In this document: in pieces, positions 1 to 6,423 of the stretch
Layout of the letters: each line of letters begins with the position of its first letter
How positions within the stretch are numbered: position 1 is the first letter of the stretch
NCBI GenBank assembly: GCA_948801035.1
Contig: CAQHJP010000019.1
Location: forward strand, 1-7,613
Direction: 5' to 3'
Origin: an uncultured Bacilli bacterium
GTDB lineage: Bacteria > Bacillota_I > Bacilli_A > RF39 > UBA660
Length of the DNA: 7,613 nt
Program-made: the position numbers and the translations under genes
The notes under the pieces: generated by a model
What the model saw: only the letters and a program-made list of their open reading frames with translations
Databases searched by the model: none
What the model was told of the DNA's origin: nothing

Positions 1-57
1 TGTGTTAAGATAAAATACGATGTAACATATCATCAATACATTCATACTTATGAATAA
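1..57 (+). CDS. C-terminal end of an upstream gene (partial, unidentified)
   Basis: The first frame is open from the window edge to a TAA at 55-57 and would encode the last 18 residues (CVKIKYDVTYHQYIHTYE) of a protein. The other two + frames have stops within the first 13 bases. A strong hairpin terminator begins 8 nt after this stop, which is the spacing expected at the end of a gene. Too little is present to name a family. The - strand is also partly open here, but a - strand gene would have to start next to the terminator with no visible ribosome binding site, so the + reading is preferred. Confidence 0.45.
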   Translation, partial: CVKIKYDVTYHQYIHTYE

Positions 58-64
58 AATTGTT

Positions 65-92
65 AAAACACGAATATTCTTTCGTGTTTTTT
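65..92 (+). terminator. Rho-independent terminator of the upstream gene
   Basis: A perfect 10-bp stem pairs AAAACACGAA (65-74) with TTCGTGTTTT (81-90) around a 6-nt loop, and the T-run continues to 92. It lies 8 nt after the stop of the partial upstream frame and before the dinB promoter, so it separates the two transcripts. The A-run on the 5' arm means it could also work on the - strand. The CGAA-N6-TTCG core loosely resembles a Firmicute SOS box; see findings. Confidence 0.85.
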
Positions 93-93
93 A

Positions 94-122
94 TTTACTT
101 AATAATTTATTTTTGTTAAAAT
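94..122 (+). promoter_or_regulatory. Sigma-A-type promoter for dinB
   Basis: TTTACT (94-99, four of six to TTGACA) is followed after 17 bp by TAAAAT (117-122, five of six to TATAAT), and TGT directly before it gives an extended -10 (TGn). The ribosome binding site AGGGTGAT begins only 7 nt after the -10, so the predicted leader is very short. No start-site data are available; the call rests on hexamer match and spacing. Confidence 0.5.
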
Positions 123-139
123 TTATTTAGGGTGATTAT

Positions 140-1312
140 ATGAATATAATATTTCATATAGATGTTAATAATGCCTTTTTATCATGGACAGCTGTTAGTT
201 TACTTAAAAAAGGTTATAAGTATGATATAAGATCTTCTTATGCTGTTATAGGAGGAGATCCTAAGGCTAGAAAAGGTATAGTTCTTGCTAAATCAAATAT
301 GTGTAAAAAATTAAATATATATACATCGGAAACTTTATATTCGGCAAAAAAGAAATGTCCTAATTTAAAAGTTTATCCACCTGATTATAATTTTTATAGC
401 CAGATGAGTAATAAATTATTTGAGTTATTAAGTAAATATACCCCAGATATAGAAGTAGCGTCTATTGATGAGTGTTATCTTGATTATGGTAAAGTAAAAA
501 ATTTATATGGTGATCCATATTTATTTGCTTTAAAAATACAAAAAGAAATATCCTCAACATTAGGGTTTACTGTAAATATAGGAATTGCTAACAATAAATT
601 ATGTGCTAAAATGGCAAGTGATTTTGAAAAACCAAATAAAGTTCATACTTTATATGACTATGAAGTAGAGGATAAAATGTATCCTTTAAAAGTTGGTGAT
701 TTATTTGGTGTTGGTAAAAAAACAGCTTTAAAACTAGAAAATTTAAATATTAAAACGATAGGTGATTTAGCTAATTCTGATGTTAACTATTTATATAAAT
801 TTTTTAAAAATCAGGCTATATATTTAATAAATTCTGCTAAAGGAATTGATGATAGTATAGTTGATAGTACTAAATATGAACCTAAAGGAATAAGCAGTGA
901 GATAACTTTATCTACTGATGTATCTTCTAAGGATGTACTTTATAAATACTTAATGGATATAGCTGATAATGTTTCATCAAGACTTAGAAAAGAAAAAAAA
1001 TATGCAAGGGTAATTTGCGTAATACTTAAAGATAATTATTTTAAAAGAAAAACTCATCAAAAGAAATTAGTAAATCCTACAAATCAAACTTCAAAAATAT
1101 ATGAATATTCTAAAGAAATTTTAGATGAAATGTATAGTGGTGAAGATATTAGATTAATTGGAATAAGACTTGATAAATTAAGTGATAATTTGGTATATCA
1201 AAAGTCACTATTTGACACTGAAGAAAAAGAAATTGATCCACTTTTAGATAAACTTAAGTCTAAATATGGAAATAATATAATAAATAAAGCTAGCCAAATT
1301 AAAAAAAGCTAG
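140..1312 (+). CDS. dinB: Y-family DNA polymerase (DinB/Pol IV-like, translesion synthesis)
   Basis: This 390-residue protein is an error-prone polymerase that copies past damaged bases. The N-terminal catalytic motif HIDVNNAFLSW (6-16) holds metal ligand D8 and the steric-gate position F13; the second motif SIDECYLD (108-115) holds D110 and E111. A helix-hairpin-helix (about 188-211, LFGVGKKTA) and a little-finger domain follow. Near the C-terminus QKSLF (354-358) matches the sliding-clamp binding motif, followed by a KYGNNIINKAS tail. The usual HIDMDAFF reads HIDVNNAF here, a variant I recall from a Firmicute Y-family subgroup, so the exact subfamily (Pol IV versus UmuC/YqjW-like) is less certain than the family. 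ATG 140 is preceded by AGGGTGAT at 129-136. It has its own promoter and does not appear to belong to the wall operon downstream. Confidence 0.9.
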   Translation: MNIIFHIDVNNAFLSWTAVSLLKKGYKYDIRSSYAVIGGDPKARKGIVLAKSNMCKKLNIYTSETLYSAKKKCPNLKVYPPDYNFYSQMSNKLFELLSKYTPDIEVASIDECYLDYGKVKNLYGDPYLFALKIQKEISSTLGFTVNIGIANNKLCAKMASDFEKPNKVHTLYDYEVEDKMYPLKVGDLFGVGKKTALKLENLNIKTIGDLANSDVNYLYKFFKNQAIYLINSAKGIDDSIVDSTKYEPKGISSEITLSTDVSSKDVLYKYLMDIADNVSSRLRKEKKYARVICVILKDNYFKRKTHQKKLVNPTNQTSKIYEYSKEILDEMYSGEDIRLIGIRLDKLSDNLVYQKSLFDTEEKEIDPLLDKLKSKYGNNIINKASQIKKS

Positions 1313-1318
1313 TTTTTT
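1286..1318 (+). terminator. Weak terminator overlapping the dinB stop
   Basis: CTAGC (1290-1294) pairs with GCTAG (1308-1312), extended outward by a G-T pair and three A-T pairs, around a 13-nt A-rich loop. Six Ts follow (1313-1318). The hairpin includes the dinB stop codon. The stem is short and the loop large, so termination is probably partial, and some read-through into murG is possible. Confidence 0.4.
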
Positions 1319-1332
1319 GTAGAATTAAAGAT

Positions 1333-1361
1333 TTTAAAAAAACATATAATTATGGTATAAT
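1333..1361 (+). promoter_or_regulatory. Extended -10 promoter for the murG-murB-divIB operon
   Basis: TGGTATAAT (1353-1361) is a perfect extended -10. A weak -35, TTTAAA (1333-1338), lies 17 bp upstream. A second TATAAT sits one helical turn earlier at 1345-1350, without a good -35. The ribosome binding site AGGTGG (1367-1372) begins 5 nt after the -10, so transcription would start at or inside it. Confidence 0.6.
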
Positions 1362-1376
1362 AGGTTAGGTGGTAAA

Positions 1377-2459
1377 ATGAGAGTTATAATAACTGCAGGA
1401 GGTACTGGTGGACATATTTATCCCGCTTTAGCAATTATAAATAAAATAAAAAAAGAAGAACCTTCCTCAGAATTTTTATATATAGGTACACATAATAGAA
1501 TGGAAAAAGATATAATTCCAAAGTATGATATTCCATTTGAGTCAATTGAAATATATGGCTTTGATAGGAAACATTTATCTAAAAATTTTAAAGTAGCTGC
1601 ATGTTTATTAAAATCTTTAAAAAAGTGTCGTAAATTAATAAGTGAATTTGATCCTGATATAGTAATTGGAGTAGGTGGTTATGTTACGCTTCCAGTTATT
1701 AAAACAGCTAAAAAGTTAGGATATAAAACTTTTATACATGAACAAAATAGTATTCCAGGTGCTTCTAATAAATATTTATCTAATTATGCAGATTTGATAG
1801 GTATATCTTTTCTAAGTAGTAAAAATGAATTTAATGGTGCAAAAGTTTTATTTTGTGGGAATCCTTGTAGTGAAGATGCTATTAATACACCTGCATGTTT
1901 AAAAAAAGAATTTAATTTAAGTGAAAATAAAAAACTGGTTTTAATTGTTATGGGTTCATTAGGAGCTAGTAGAGTAAATGATTTTTTAATAAAAACTATG
2001 TCTTTGTTTAACAACAAATCATATGAAATACTTTTTGTAACAGGAAAATCTGATTATGAAAATATAAGTAAAATTAAATTTCCATCTAATGTAGTAGTAG
2101 TTCCATATATAGAAAAAATGTCTAGAATAATGAAAAAAACAGATATTTTAGTATCACGCGCAGGTGCTTCTACTTTAAGCGAAATAATTAGTCTTGAAAT
2201 TCCAAGTATATTAATTCCATCTCCTTATGTACCAAATAATCATCAATTTAAAAATGCTATGGATTTAGTAAATGAAAATGCATGTATTTTAATAGAAGAA
2301 AAAGATTTAAAAACAGATATATTAGTAAGAAATATTGATATGCTTATAAATGATGATAAAAAAATTAATGAAATTAAGTCTAATTTGAGGCATATGCAAG
2401 TTAATAATAGTGCTACAATAATTTATGAAAATATAAGAAAGTTAATAGATGGGAAGTAA
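1377..2459 (+). CDS. murG: MurG, lipid II-forming N-acetylglucosaminyltransferase
   Basis: MurG moves GlcNAc from UDP-GlcNAc to lipid I on the inner face of the membrane, giving lipid II, the finished peptidoglycan precursor. The 360-residue length is normal for this GT-B fold enzyme. The N-terminal glycine loop GGTGGHIYPA (8-17) carries the conserved His13. GVGGYVTLP (98-106) and HEQNSIPG (121-128) are family motifs of the N domain. The C domain has GSLGAS (193-198), where the usual GGSQGA has changed (first G to M, Q to L), and the UDP-GlcNAc site SRAGASTLSEI (260-270) followed by PNNHQFKNA (286-294). ATG 1377 follows AGGTGG at 1367-1372. It is the first gene of a close-packed operon; murB starts 2 nt after its stop. 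Membrane association should be peripheral. Confidence 0.97.
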   Translation: MRVIITAGGTGGHIYPALAIINKIKKEEPSSEFLYIGTHNRMEKDIIPKYDIPFESIEIYGFDRKHLSKNFKVAACLLKSLKKCRKLISEFDPDIVIGVGGYVTLPVIKTAKKLGYKTFIHEQNSIPGASNKYLSNYADLIGISFLSSKNEFNGAKVLFCGNPCSEDAINTPACLKKEFNLSENKKLVLIVMGSLGASRVNDFLIKTMSLFNNKSYEILFVTGKSDYENISKIKFPSNVVVVPYIEKMSRIMKKTDILVSRAGASTLSEIISLEIPSILIPSPYVPNNHQFKNAMDLVNENACILIEEKDLKTDILVRNIDMLINDDKKINEIKSNLRHMQVNNSATIIYENIRKLIDGK

Positions 2460-2461
2460 TT

Positions 2462-3352
2462 ATGATAGAAAAATTAAAAAAACTAAAAATAGGAAAAGTT
2501 ATTTCAAAACCTTCAATGAGTGATTATACAACTTATAAAGTTGGAGGGTGTGCTCTTGCTTTAGTTATTCCTGATAATTTAGAATGTTTAATTAAACTAC
2601 TTAAATTTATAAAAGAAAATAATATAAAATATAAAGTATTAGGTAATGGCTCTAATGTGATTTTTAGTGATACTTTATATGATGGTATTATTATAAAGCT
2701 AAGTAAACTTGATGACTTAAAAATAAATGATACTATAGTAACTGTTGGTTCTGGATATAATTTAGTTAGATTATCTTATAAAACAGCTAAATTAGGTCTT
2801 ACAGGCTTAGAATTTGCATCAGGTATACCAGGTACTGTTGGTGGAGCTATATTCATGAATGCGGGTGCTTACAAATCTGATATGGGTTATATTGTAAGTG
2901 AAGTTTATGTTATAGATGATAATTTAAATATAAAAACTATTTATAATAAAGATATGGATTTTCATTATAGAACAAGTTTTTTAAAAAATAATCCTAATTA
3001 CATATGTATTGGTGCTAAAATTGTTTTAAAACATGGAGATAGGGATACTATTTTAAGCATAATAGAAGATAGAAAGCAAAGAAGATTAATATCCCAACCT
3101 TTAGAATATCCATCAGCAGGAAGTGTGTTTAGAAATCCTGTGGATGACTATGCAGGAAGATTAATTGAAAGCATTGGATATAAAGGAAAAAGTATAAATG
3201 GAGCTACTGTTAGTGAAAAGCATGCCAATTTTATAATAAATACAGGTGGGGCAACAAGTAGTGATATTAAAAAATTAATTAATGAAATTAAGAAAAATGT
3301 ATATGAAAAATATAATATTGAATTAATACTTGAACAAGAAATAGTAGAATAA
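2462..3352 (+). CDS. murB: MurB, UDP-N-acetylenolpyruvoylglucosamine reductase
   Basis: MurB is the FAD- and NADPH-dependent cytoplasmic enzyme that reduces UDP-GlcNAc-enolpyruvate to UDP-MurNAc, the second committed step of peptidoglycan synthesis. The 296-residue length fits the short Firmicute type. FAD-binding signatures are YTTYKVGG (22-29), LGNGSNVIFSD (60-70) and ASGIPGTVGGAIFMNAGAY (119-137). YRTSF (169-173) supplies the catalytic Arg170, and YPSAGSVFRNP (216-226) the proton-donor Ser221. A glutamate in LEQE (290-293) takes the place of the third catalytic residue. GRLIESIGYKG (232-242) and SEKHANFIIN (251-260) are also typical. The start lies 2 nt after the murG stop with only a weak GGGAAG ribosome site (2451-2456) inside the end of murG, so translation is probably coupled to murG. 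Confidence 0.97.
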   Translation: MIEKLKKLKIGKVISKPSMSDYTTYKVGGCALALVIPDNLECLIKLLKFIKENNIKYKVLGNGSNVIFSDTLYDGIIIKLSKLDDLKINDTIVTVGSGYNLVRLSYKTAKLGLTGLEFASGIPGTVGGAIFMNAGAYKSDMGYIVSEVYVIDDNLNIKTIYNKDMDFHYRTSFLKNNPNYICIGAKIVLKHGDRDTILSIIEDRKQRRLISQPLEYPSAGSVFRNPVDDYAGRLIESIGYKGKSINGATVSEKHANFIINTGGATSSDIKKLINEIKKNVYEKYNIELILEQEIVE

Positions 3353-3361
3353 GAGGAATTT

Positions 3362-4033
3362 ATGAAAAAGAAAAAGAAAATAAAGCTAAAAAAAGGTCGT
3401 ATACTTATTTTTCTTTTTTGTGCTTTTTTATTTGTATTAATTTTAGTAATTTTATTTAATATTAAGATAAAAAATATAATAATTAGTGGGAATAATTATT
3501 TAAAAGATCAAGATATTATAGACTCTACTAGTATTAAAACTTATCCTAAGTCACTTATAAATACTAGTAGCAAAATTAAAAAAGAGTTAGAAAATAATAA
3601 TTTAATTTTAAAAGCAGATGTAAAAAAAATAGGACTTAGTAAAGTTTATATTGAAATTATAGAAAATAGATCATTATTTTATTACTTGGAAAGTGGTAAA
3701 ACTGTTTATGAAAATGGATATTTATCAGATATTAAATATCCTATCCCAACACTTTTGAATCATATAACAGATTCATATTATAGTGATTTTATTAAAGAAA
3801 TGTCTAAATTAGATGAAAGTGTAATAAATAGAATTTCAGAAATTAAATTTAGTCCAAATGAAGTAGATGATAATAGATTTTTACTACTTATGAAAGATGG
3901 AAATTATGTTTATATTAACATATCAACATTTTATAAACTTAATAAATATTTAACTATAATTGAAAATTTGCCAAATGAAAAAGGAATACTTTATTTAGAT
4001 TATGGAAATAATTTTGAAATAATATCACAATAA
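3362..4033 (+). CDS. divIB: DivIB/FtsQ, divisome membrane protein
   Basis: DivIB (FtsQ) sits in the membrane and, with DivIC and FtsL in Firmicutes, helps control septal peptidoglycan synthesis. The 223-residue product shows the standard layout: a short Lys-rich cytoplasmic head (MKKKKKIKLKKGR, 1-13), one membrane span (about 14-34), then an extracellular POTRA-like domain starting at KNIIISGNNYL (37-47), followed by a beta-rich region ending in LDYGNNFEIIS. Sequence conservation in this family is low, so the call rests on layout, the ISGN start of the POTRA region and position between murB and ftsA. It is shorter than B. subtilis DivIB (about 260 residues) and lacks a long C-terminal tail. 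GAGG at 3353-3356 serves ATG 3362, 9 nt after murB. Confidence 0.9.
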   Translation: MKKKKKIKLKKGRILIFLFCAFLFVLILVILFNIKIKNIIISGNNYLKDQDIIDSTSIKTYPKSLINTSSKIKKELENNNLILKADVKKIGLSKVYIEIIENRSLFYYLESGKTVYENGYLSDIKYPIPTLLNHITDSYYSDFIKEMSKLDESVINRISEIKFSPNEVDDNRFLLLMKDGNYVYINISTFYKLNKYLTIIENLPNEKGILYLDYGNNFEIISQ

Positions 4034-4035
4034 TC

Positions 4036-4064
4036 TTTTCAATATGTTAAAAATATTGTATAAT
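4036..4064 (+). promoter_or_regulatory. Promoter for ftsA-ftsZ
   Basis: TTTTCA (4036-4041) and a perfect TATAAT (4059-4064) are 17 bp apart in the gap between divIB and ftsA. The spacer contains an imperfect palindrome, CAATAT-N7-ATATTG (4040-4058), part of a 16-bp sequence found again in the spoVG promoter. It gives ftsA-ftsZ a transcript separate from murG-murB-divIB, although no clear terminator precedes it, so read-through from divIB is likely too. Confidence 0.6.
4042..4057 (+). repeat. Shared 16-bp promoter-spacer element, copy 1 (ftsA)
   Basis: ATATGTTAAAAATATT occurs here and, identically, at 7429-7444. In both places it fills the spacer between -35 and -10 and ends one base before the -10 hexamer. 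It has short inverted ends (ATAT/ATAT, extended here to CAATAT/ATATTG), so it may be an operator, but AT-rich chance similarity is not excluded. Confidence 0.6.
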
Positions 4065-4070
4065 TATATA

Positions 4071-4080
4071 AGGTAGGTGA
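4071..4080 (+). promoter_or_regulatory. Ribosome binding site that fixes the ftsA start
   Basis: AGGTAGGTGA matches the anti-Shine-Dalgarno partner GGAGGTGA and lies 5 nt before GTG 4086. An in-frame GTG at 4077-4079 lies inside this site and so cannot be the start. It also lies about where the transcript from the TATAAT at 4059 would begin. Confidence 0.7.
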
Positions 4081-4085
4081 ATAGC

Positions 4086-5318
4086 GTGAGACATATATAT
4101 ACTAGTATAGATATTGGTTCAGATACTATAAAAGTTATGGTATGTGAATATTTAAGAGGCAAAAATAATTTACTAGCAACTTCAGTTGTGGACTCACGTG
4201 GGATTAAAAAAGGTCTTATTACGGATTATGAACAAGCTAAAATATGTATAAAACAGGCTTTTATAGAAGCTGAAAAAATGCTTGGTTTTAAACTTAAAAA
4301 GACTGTAGCAATAATTCCTAGTTATTATGCAAATTTTACTGTTATAAATGGTAGTATTGATGTTTTAGGTAAAGTGGAAGGTACTGACATAGTAAATTTA
4401 CTTCAAGAAGCAATGAAAGGCTCATTAGAAGAAAAAAGAGAAATGGTTACTATTATTCCAATTGATTTTCAAGCAGATGATGTTGTAACTAAAAATCCAC
4501 TTGGTCTTTCATGCAAACAGTTAAAAACTAGGGCAGTACTTGTTACAACTCCTAAAAATAATATTTATTCTGTAGTTGGATTAATTTCAGAAATAGGTAT
4601 TGAAGTTGTCGACATATCTTTAGGATGTATTGGAGATATTAATACATATAAAAACGATAAAACAAAAGAAATTATTACAGCAGTTATTAACATAGGTCAT
4701 GAAAAAACAGAAGTATCACTATATAACAAAGATATAATAGTTAAACATAGTATTTTAAATATAGGAAGCAAGAATGTTGATAATGATATATCATATATGT
4801 ACAAATTAGCTAGTACTACATCGAAAAAATTAAAAGAAACTTTTGCACTACCTCATAAATCTTTAGCATCTTTAAGTGAAGAGAGAAAAGTTAAAAATAA
4901 ATTAGGAGAAGAAATTACTATTAATCAATATGAGATAAGTGAAATAGTACAATCAAGAATTGAAGAAATATTAATTCTTGCAAATAAAGAATTAAATGCT
5001 TTAACACCACGTAAACCGGAACAAATATTTGTAACGGGTGGAATAACTAATATGATTAATTTTAATCAAATTTGTCGCGAAAAGTTAGGAAAGTGTGCTA
5101 TAATAGGTAATGTAAGCTTAATAGGCGCAAGAAATAATAAATATTCGTCTGTATACGGCAATATTATATATTTTATAGATAAGTTAAAACTTAAAGGTAA
5201 AAATTATTCAATGATAACAGAAGAAGAAATGGAAATTTTATCTACACCAAAGAAAGAGTCAAATAACTCTATGTTAGGTAAAGTATTTGGATATTTCTTT
5301 GACGAAGAGGAGGACTAA
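4086..5318 (+). CDS. ftsA: FtsA, actin-like membrane anchor of the FtsZ ring
   Basis: FtsA ties FtsZ filaments to the membrane and recruits later divisome proteins. From GTG 4086 it is 410 residues. The actin-fold phosphate-1 loop is SIDIGSDTIKVMV (7-19). The phosphate-2 loop, normally DxGGGTT-like, reads INIGHEKTEV (201-210) here, losing the Asp and the glycine run. FVTGGITNM (315-323) is the adenosine-site glycine motif. A variable linker leads to a C-terminal amphipathic helix, about SMLGKVFGYFF (395-405), the membrane-targeting sequence, followed by an acidic tail DEEED. The start was moved from GTG 4077, which lies in the ribosome site. The stop is 1 nt before ftsZ. The family call is firm; the altered nucleotide loop leaves ATP use open. 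Confidence 0.94.
   Translation: MRHIYTSIDIGSDTIKVMVCEYLRGKNNLLATSVVDSRGIKKGLITDYEQAKICIKQAFIEAEKMLGFKLKKTVAIIPSYYANFTVINGSIDVLGKVEGTDIVNLLQEAMKGSLEEKREMVTIIPIDFQADDVVTKNPLGLSCKQLKTRAVLVTTPKNNIYSVVGLISEIGIEVVDISLGCIGDINTYKNDKTKEIITAVINIGHEKTEVSLYNKDIIVKHSILNIGSKNVDNDISYMYKLASTTSKKLKETFALPHKSLASLSEERKVKNKLGEEITINQYEISEIVQSRIEEILILANKELNALTPRKPEQIFVTGGITNMINFNQICREKLGKCAIIGNVSLIGARNNKYSSVYGNIIYFIDKLKLKGKNYSMITEEEMEILSTPKKESNNSMLGKVFGYFFDEEED
5308..5313 (+). promoter_or_regulatory. Perfect ribosome binding site for ftsZ inside ftsA
   Basis: AGGAGG, a full match to the core Shine-Dalgarno, lies 6 nt before ATG 5320 and within the last codons of ftsA (GAA GAG GAG GAC). It decides the ftsZ start: a longer frame from TTG 5287 would put this site inside the coding sequence and add 11 residues that are not FtsZ-like. 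Confidence 0.85.
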
Positions 5319-5319
5319 A

Positions 5320-6366
5320 ATGTTTGGATTAGAAATGGATCAACTTGCAAAAATAAAAGTAATAGGTGTTGGTGGCGGTGGTTGCAACGCTGTTAATAGA
5401 ATGATTGAATCAGGTGTAAAAGGAGTAGATTTTATAGTTGCTAACACAGATTTACAAGTGTTAAATAATTCTTTAGCCCCAGTTAAAATTCAAATAGGCT
5501 CAGAACTTACTAATGGTCTTGGAGCTGGTGCTAAACCTGAAATAGGTAAGGAAGCCGCTTTAGAAAGTAAAGCTGAAATAGAAGAAGCTTTAAAAGGTTC
5601 TGATATGGTATTTGTAACTTGCGGTATGGGCGGTGGAACAGGAACAGGTGCTGCTCCAGTTATAGCTGATATATCTCAAAGCTTAGGTGCTCTTACAGTA
5701 GGTATAGTTACTAAACCATTTGCATTTGAAGGTAAAAAGAGAATGCAAAATGCTGTTGAAGGGCTTGAAGAACTTAAAAAACATGTAGATACATTAATTG
5801 TTATACCAAATGATAGATTAAAAGATATTATAGATAAAACTACTACTTTAACTGAAAGTTTTAAAGAAGTAGATAATGTACTTCGTCGTGGTGTACAATC
5901 AATTTCTGATTTAATAGCAGTAGCTGGTTTAATAAATCTAGATTTTGCTGATGTTAAAGCGGTAATGGAAAAAAGAGGAAATGCATTAATTGGTATTGGT
6001 ATGGGTGTAGGAGAAGGCCGTGCTACTGAAGCGGCACTTCAAGCTGTATCTAGTCCACTTTTAGAAACTAGTATATCAGGAGCTACTGATGCAATTATTA
6101 ATGTAACAGGAGGAGCTAATCTTACTTTATTTGAAGTAGAAGAAGCTGCCGAAGTTATAAGACAAAGTGCTAATACAGATATAAATACTATATTTGGTGC
6201 AGTAATAAATGAAAACTTAACAGATGAATTAATAGTTACTGTAATAGCAACAGGTTTTGAAGATGAAAAACCAACGCTTCATTCATATCAAACGAATATG
6301 TCTAGTGAATCAAGTGACGATGATGATACTGAAGTTCCAGCATTTTTAAGAAATAGAGGATTTTAA
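5320..6366 (+). CDS. ftsZ: FtsZ, tubulin-like division GTPase
   Basis: FtsZ polymerises with GTP at mid-cell into the ring that organises septation. The 348-residue product has the nucleotide-binding start KVIGVGGGGCNAVNRMI (13-29), ANTDLQ (41-46), the tubulin signature GMGGGTGTG (102-110), PFAFEGKKR (133-141), and the T7 catalytic loop NLDFADVKAVM (206-216) with Asp208 and Asp211. The C-terminal linker is short, roughly 315-335 with a DDDD run at 333-336, and ends in the conserved peptide TEVPAFLRNRGF (337-348), which binds FtsA and other partners. The start is ATG 5320, 1 nt after the ftsA stop, with a perfect AGGAGG. It uses more GGC/GCC-type codons than its neighbours, as expected for a highly expressed gene. 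All key residues are present. Confidence 0.99.
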   Translation: MFGLEMDQLAKIKVIGVGGGGCNAVNRMIESGVKGVDFIVANTDLQVLNNSLAPVKIQIGSELTNGLGAGAKPEIGKEAALESKAEIEEALKGSDMVFVTCGMGGGTGTGAAPVIADISQSLGALTVGIVTKPFAFEGKKRMQNAVEGLEELKKHVDTLIVIPNDRLKDIIDKTTTLTESFKEVDNVLRRGVQSISDLIAVAGLINLDFADVKAVMEKRGNALIGIGMGVGEGRATEAALQAVSSPLLETSISGATDAIINVTGGANLTLFEVEEAAEVIRQSANTDINTIFGAVINENLTDELIVTVIATGFEDEKPTLHSYQTNMSSESSDDDDTEVPAFLRNRGF

Positions 6367-6378
6367 TCCTTTTTTTTT
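6355..6378 (+). terminator. Terminator at the end of ftsA-ftsZ
   Basis: AGGAT (6357-6361) pairs with ATCCT (6366-6370) around a 4-nt loop, with a G-T and an A-T pair possible at the base, followed directly by an unbroken T-run to 6378. The stem includes the ftsZ stop codon. The hairpin is short, but the T-tract is the longest in the window, so it probably ends the ftsA-ftsZ transcript. Confidence 0.6.
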
Positions 6379-6401
6379 ATTCTAAATATAAATATTTTTA
6401 A

Positions 6402-6407
6402 TATAAT
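6402..6407 (+). promoter_or_regulatory. Candidate -10 element for yabG-veg
   Basis: TATAAT is perfect and lies 5 nt before the ribosome site GGGTGA, the same layout as the dinB, murG and ftsA promoters. No convincing -35 sits 16-18 bp upstream (ATTCTA at 17 bp). In B. subtilis yabG uses sporulation sigma-K; I do not see a clear sigma-K or sigma-E promoter here, so the sigma factor is undecided. Confidence 0.3.
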
Positions 6408-6423
6408 TAATTGGGTGATAATA

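Noticed and set aside
1345..1350. Second TATAAT before murG as an independent promoter
   Set aside because: No -35 at 16-18 bp and no TGn extension; the copy at 1356-1361 is better supported.
1784..2017. A 77-codon open frame on the - strand
   Set aside because: It lies wholly inside murG, whose conserved motifs cover the same bases; there is no promoter or convincing ribosome site, and the product resembles no family I recognise.
4040..4058. CAATAT-N7-ATATTG as a terminator for divIB
   Set aside because: The stem is six pairs, five of them A-T, and is followed by TATAAT, not a T-run. It fits better as part of the promoter spacer.
4077..4085. GTG 4077 as the ftsA start
   Set aside because: The codon lies inside the AGGTAGGTGA ribosome site. 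GTG 4086 has correct 5-nt spacing and gives a normal FtsA N-terminus.
5287..5319. Longer ftsZ from TTG 5287
   Set aside because: It would overlap the ftsA end and add 11 residues foreign to FtsZ. ATG 5320 has a perfect AGGAGG 6 nt upstream.
6380..6412. A sporulation sigma-E or sigma-K promoter before yabG
   Set aside because: AATATAAT at 6400-6407 partly resembles a sigma-E -10, but no -35 element lies at the needed spacing.
6415..6423. GTG 6415 as the yabG start
   Set aside because: It overlaps the GGGTGA ribosome site; TTG 6424 is correctly spaced and matches the known YabG N-terminus (FQIGD/FEIGD).
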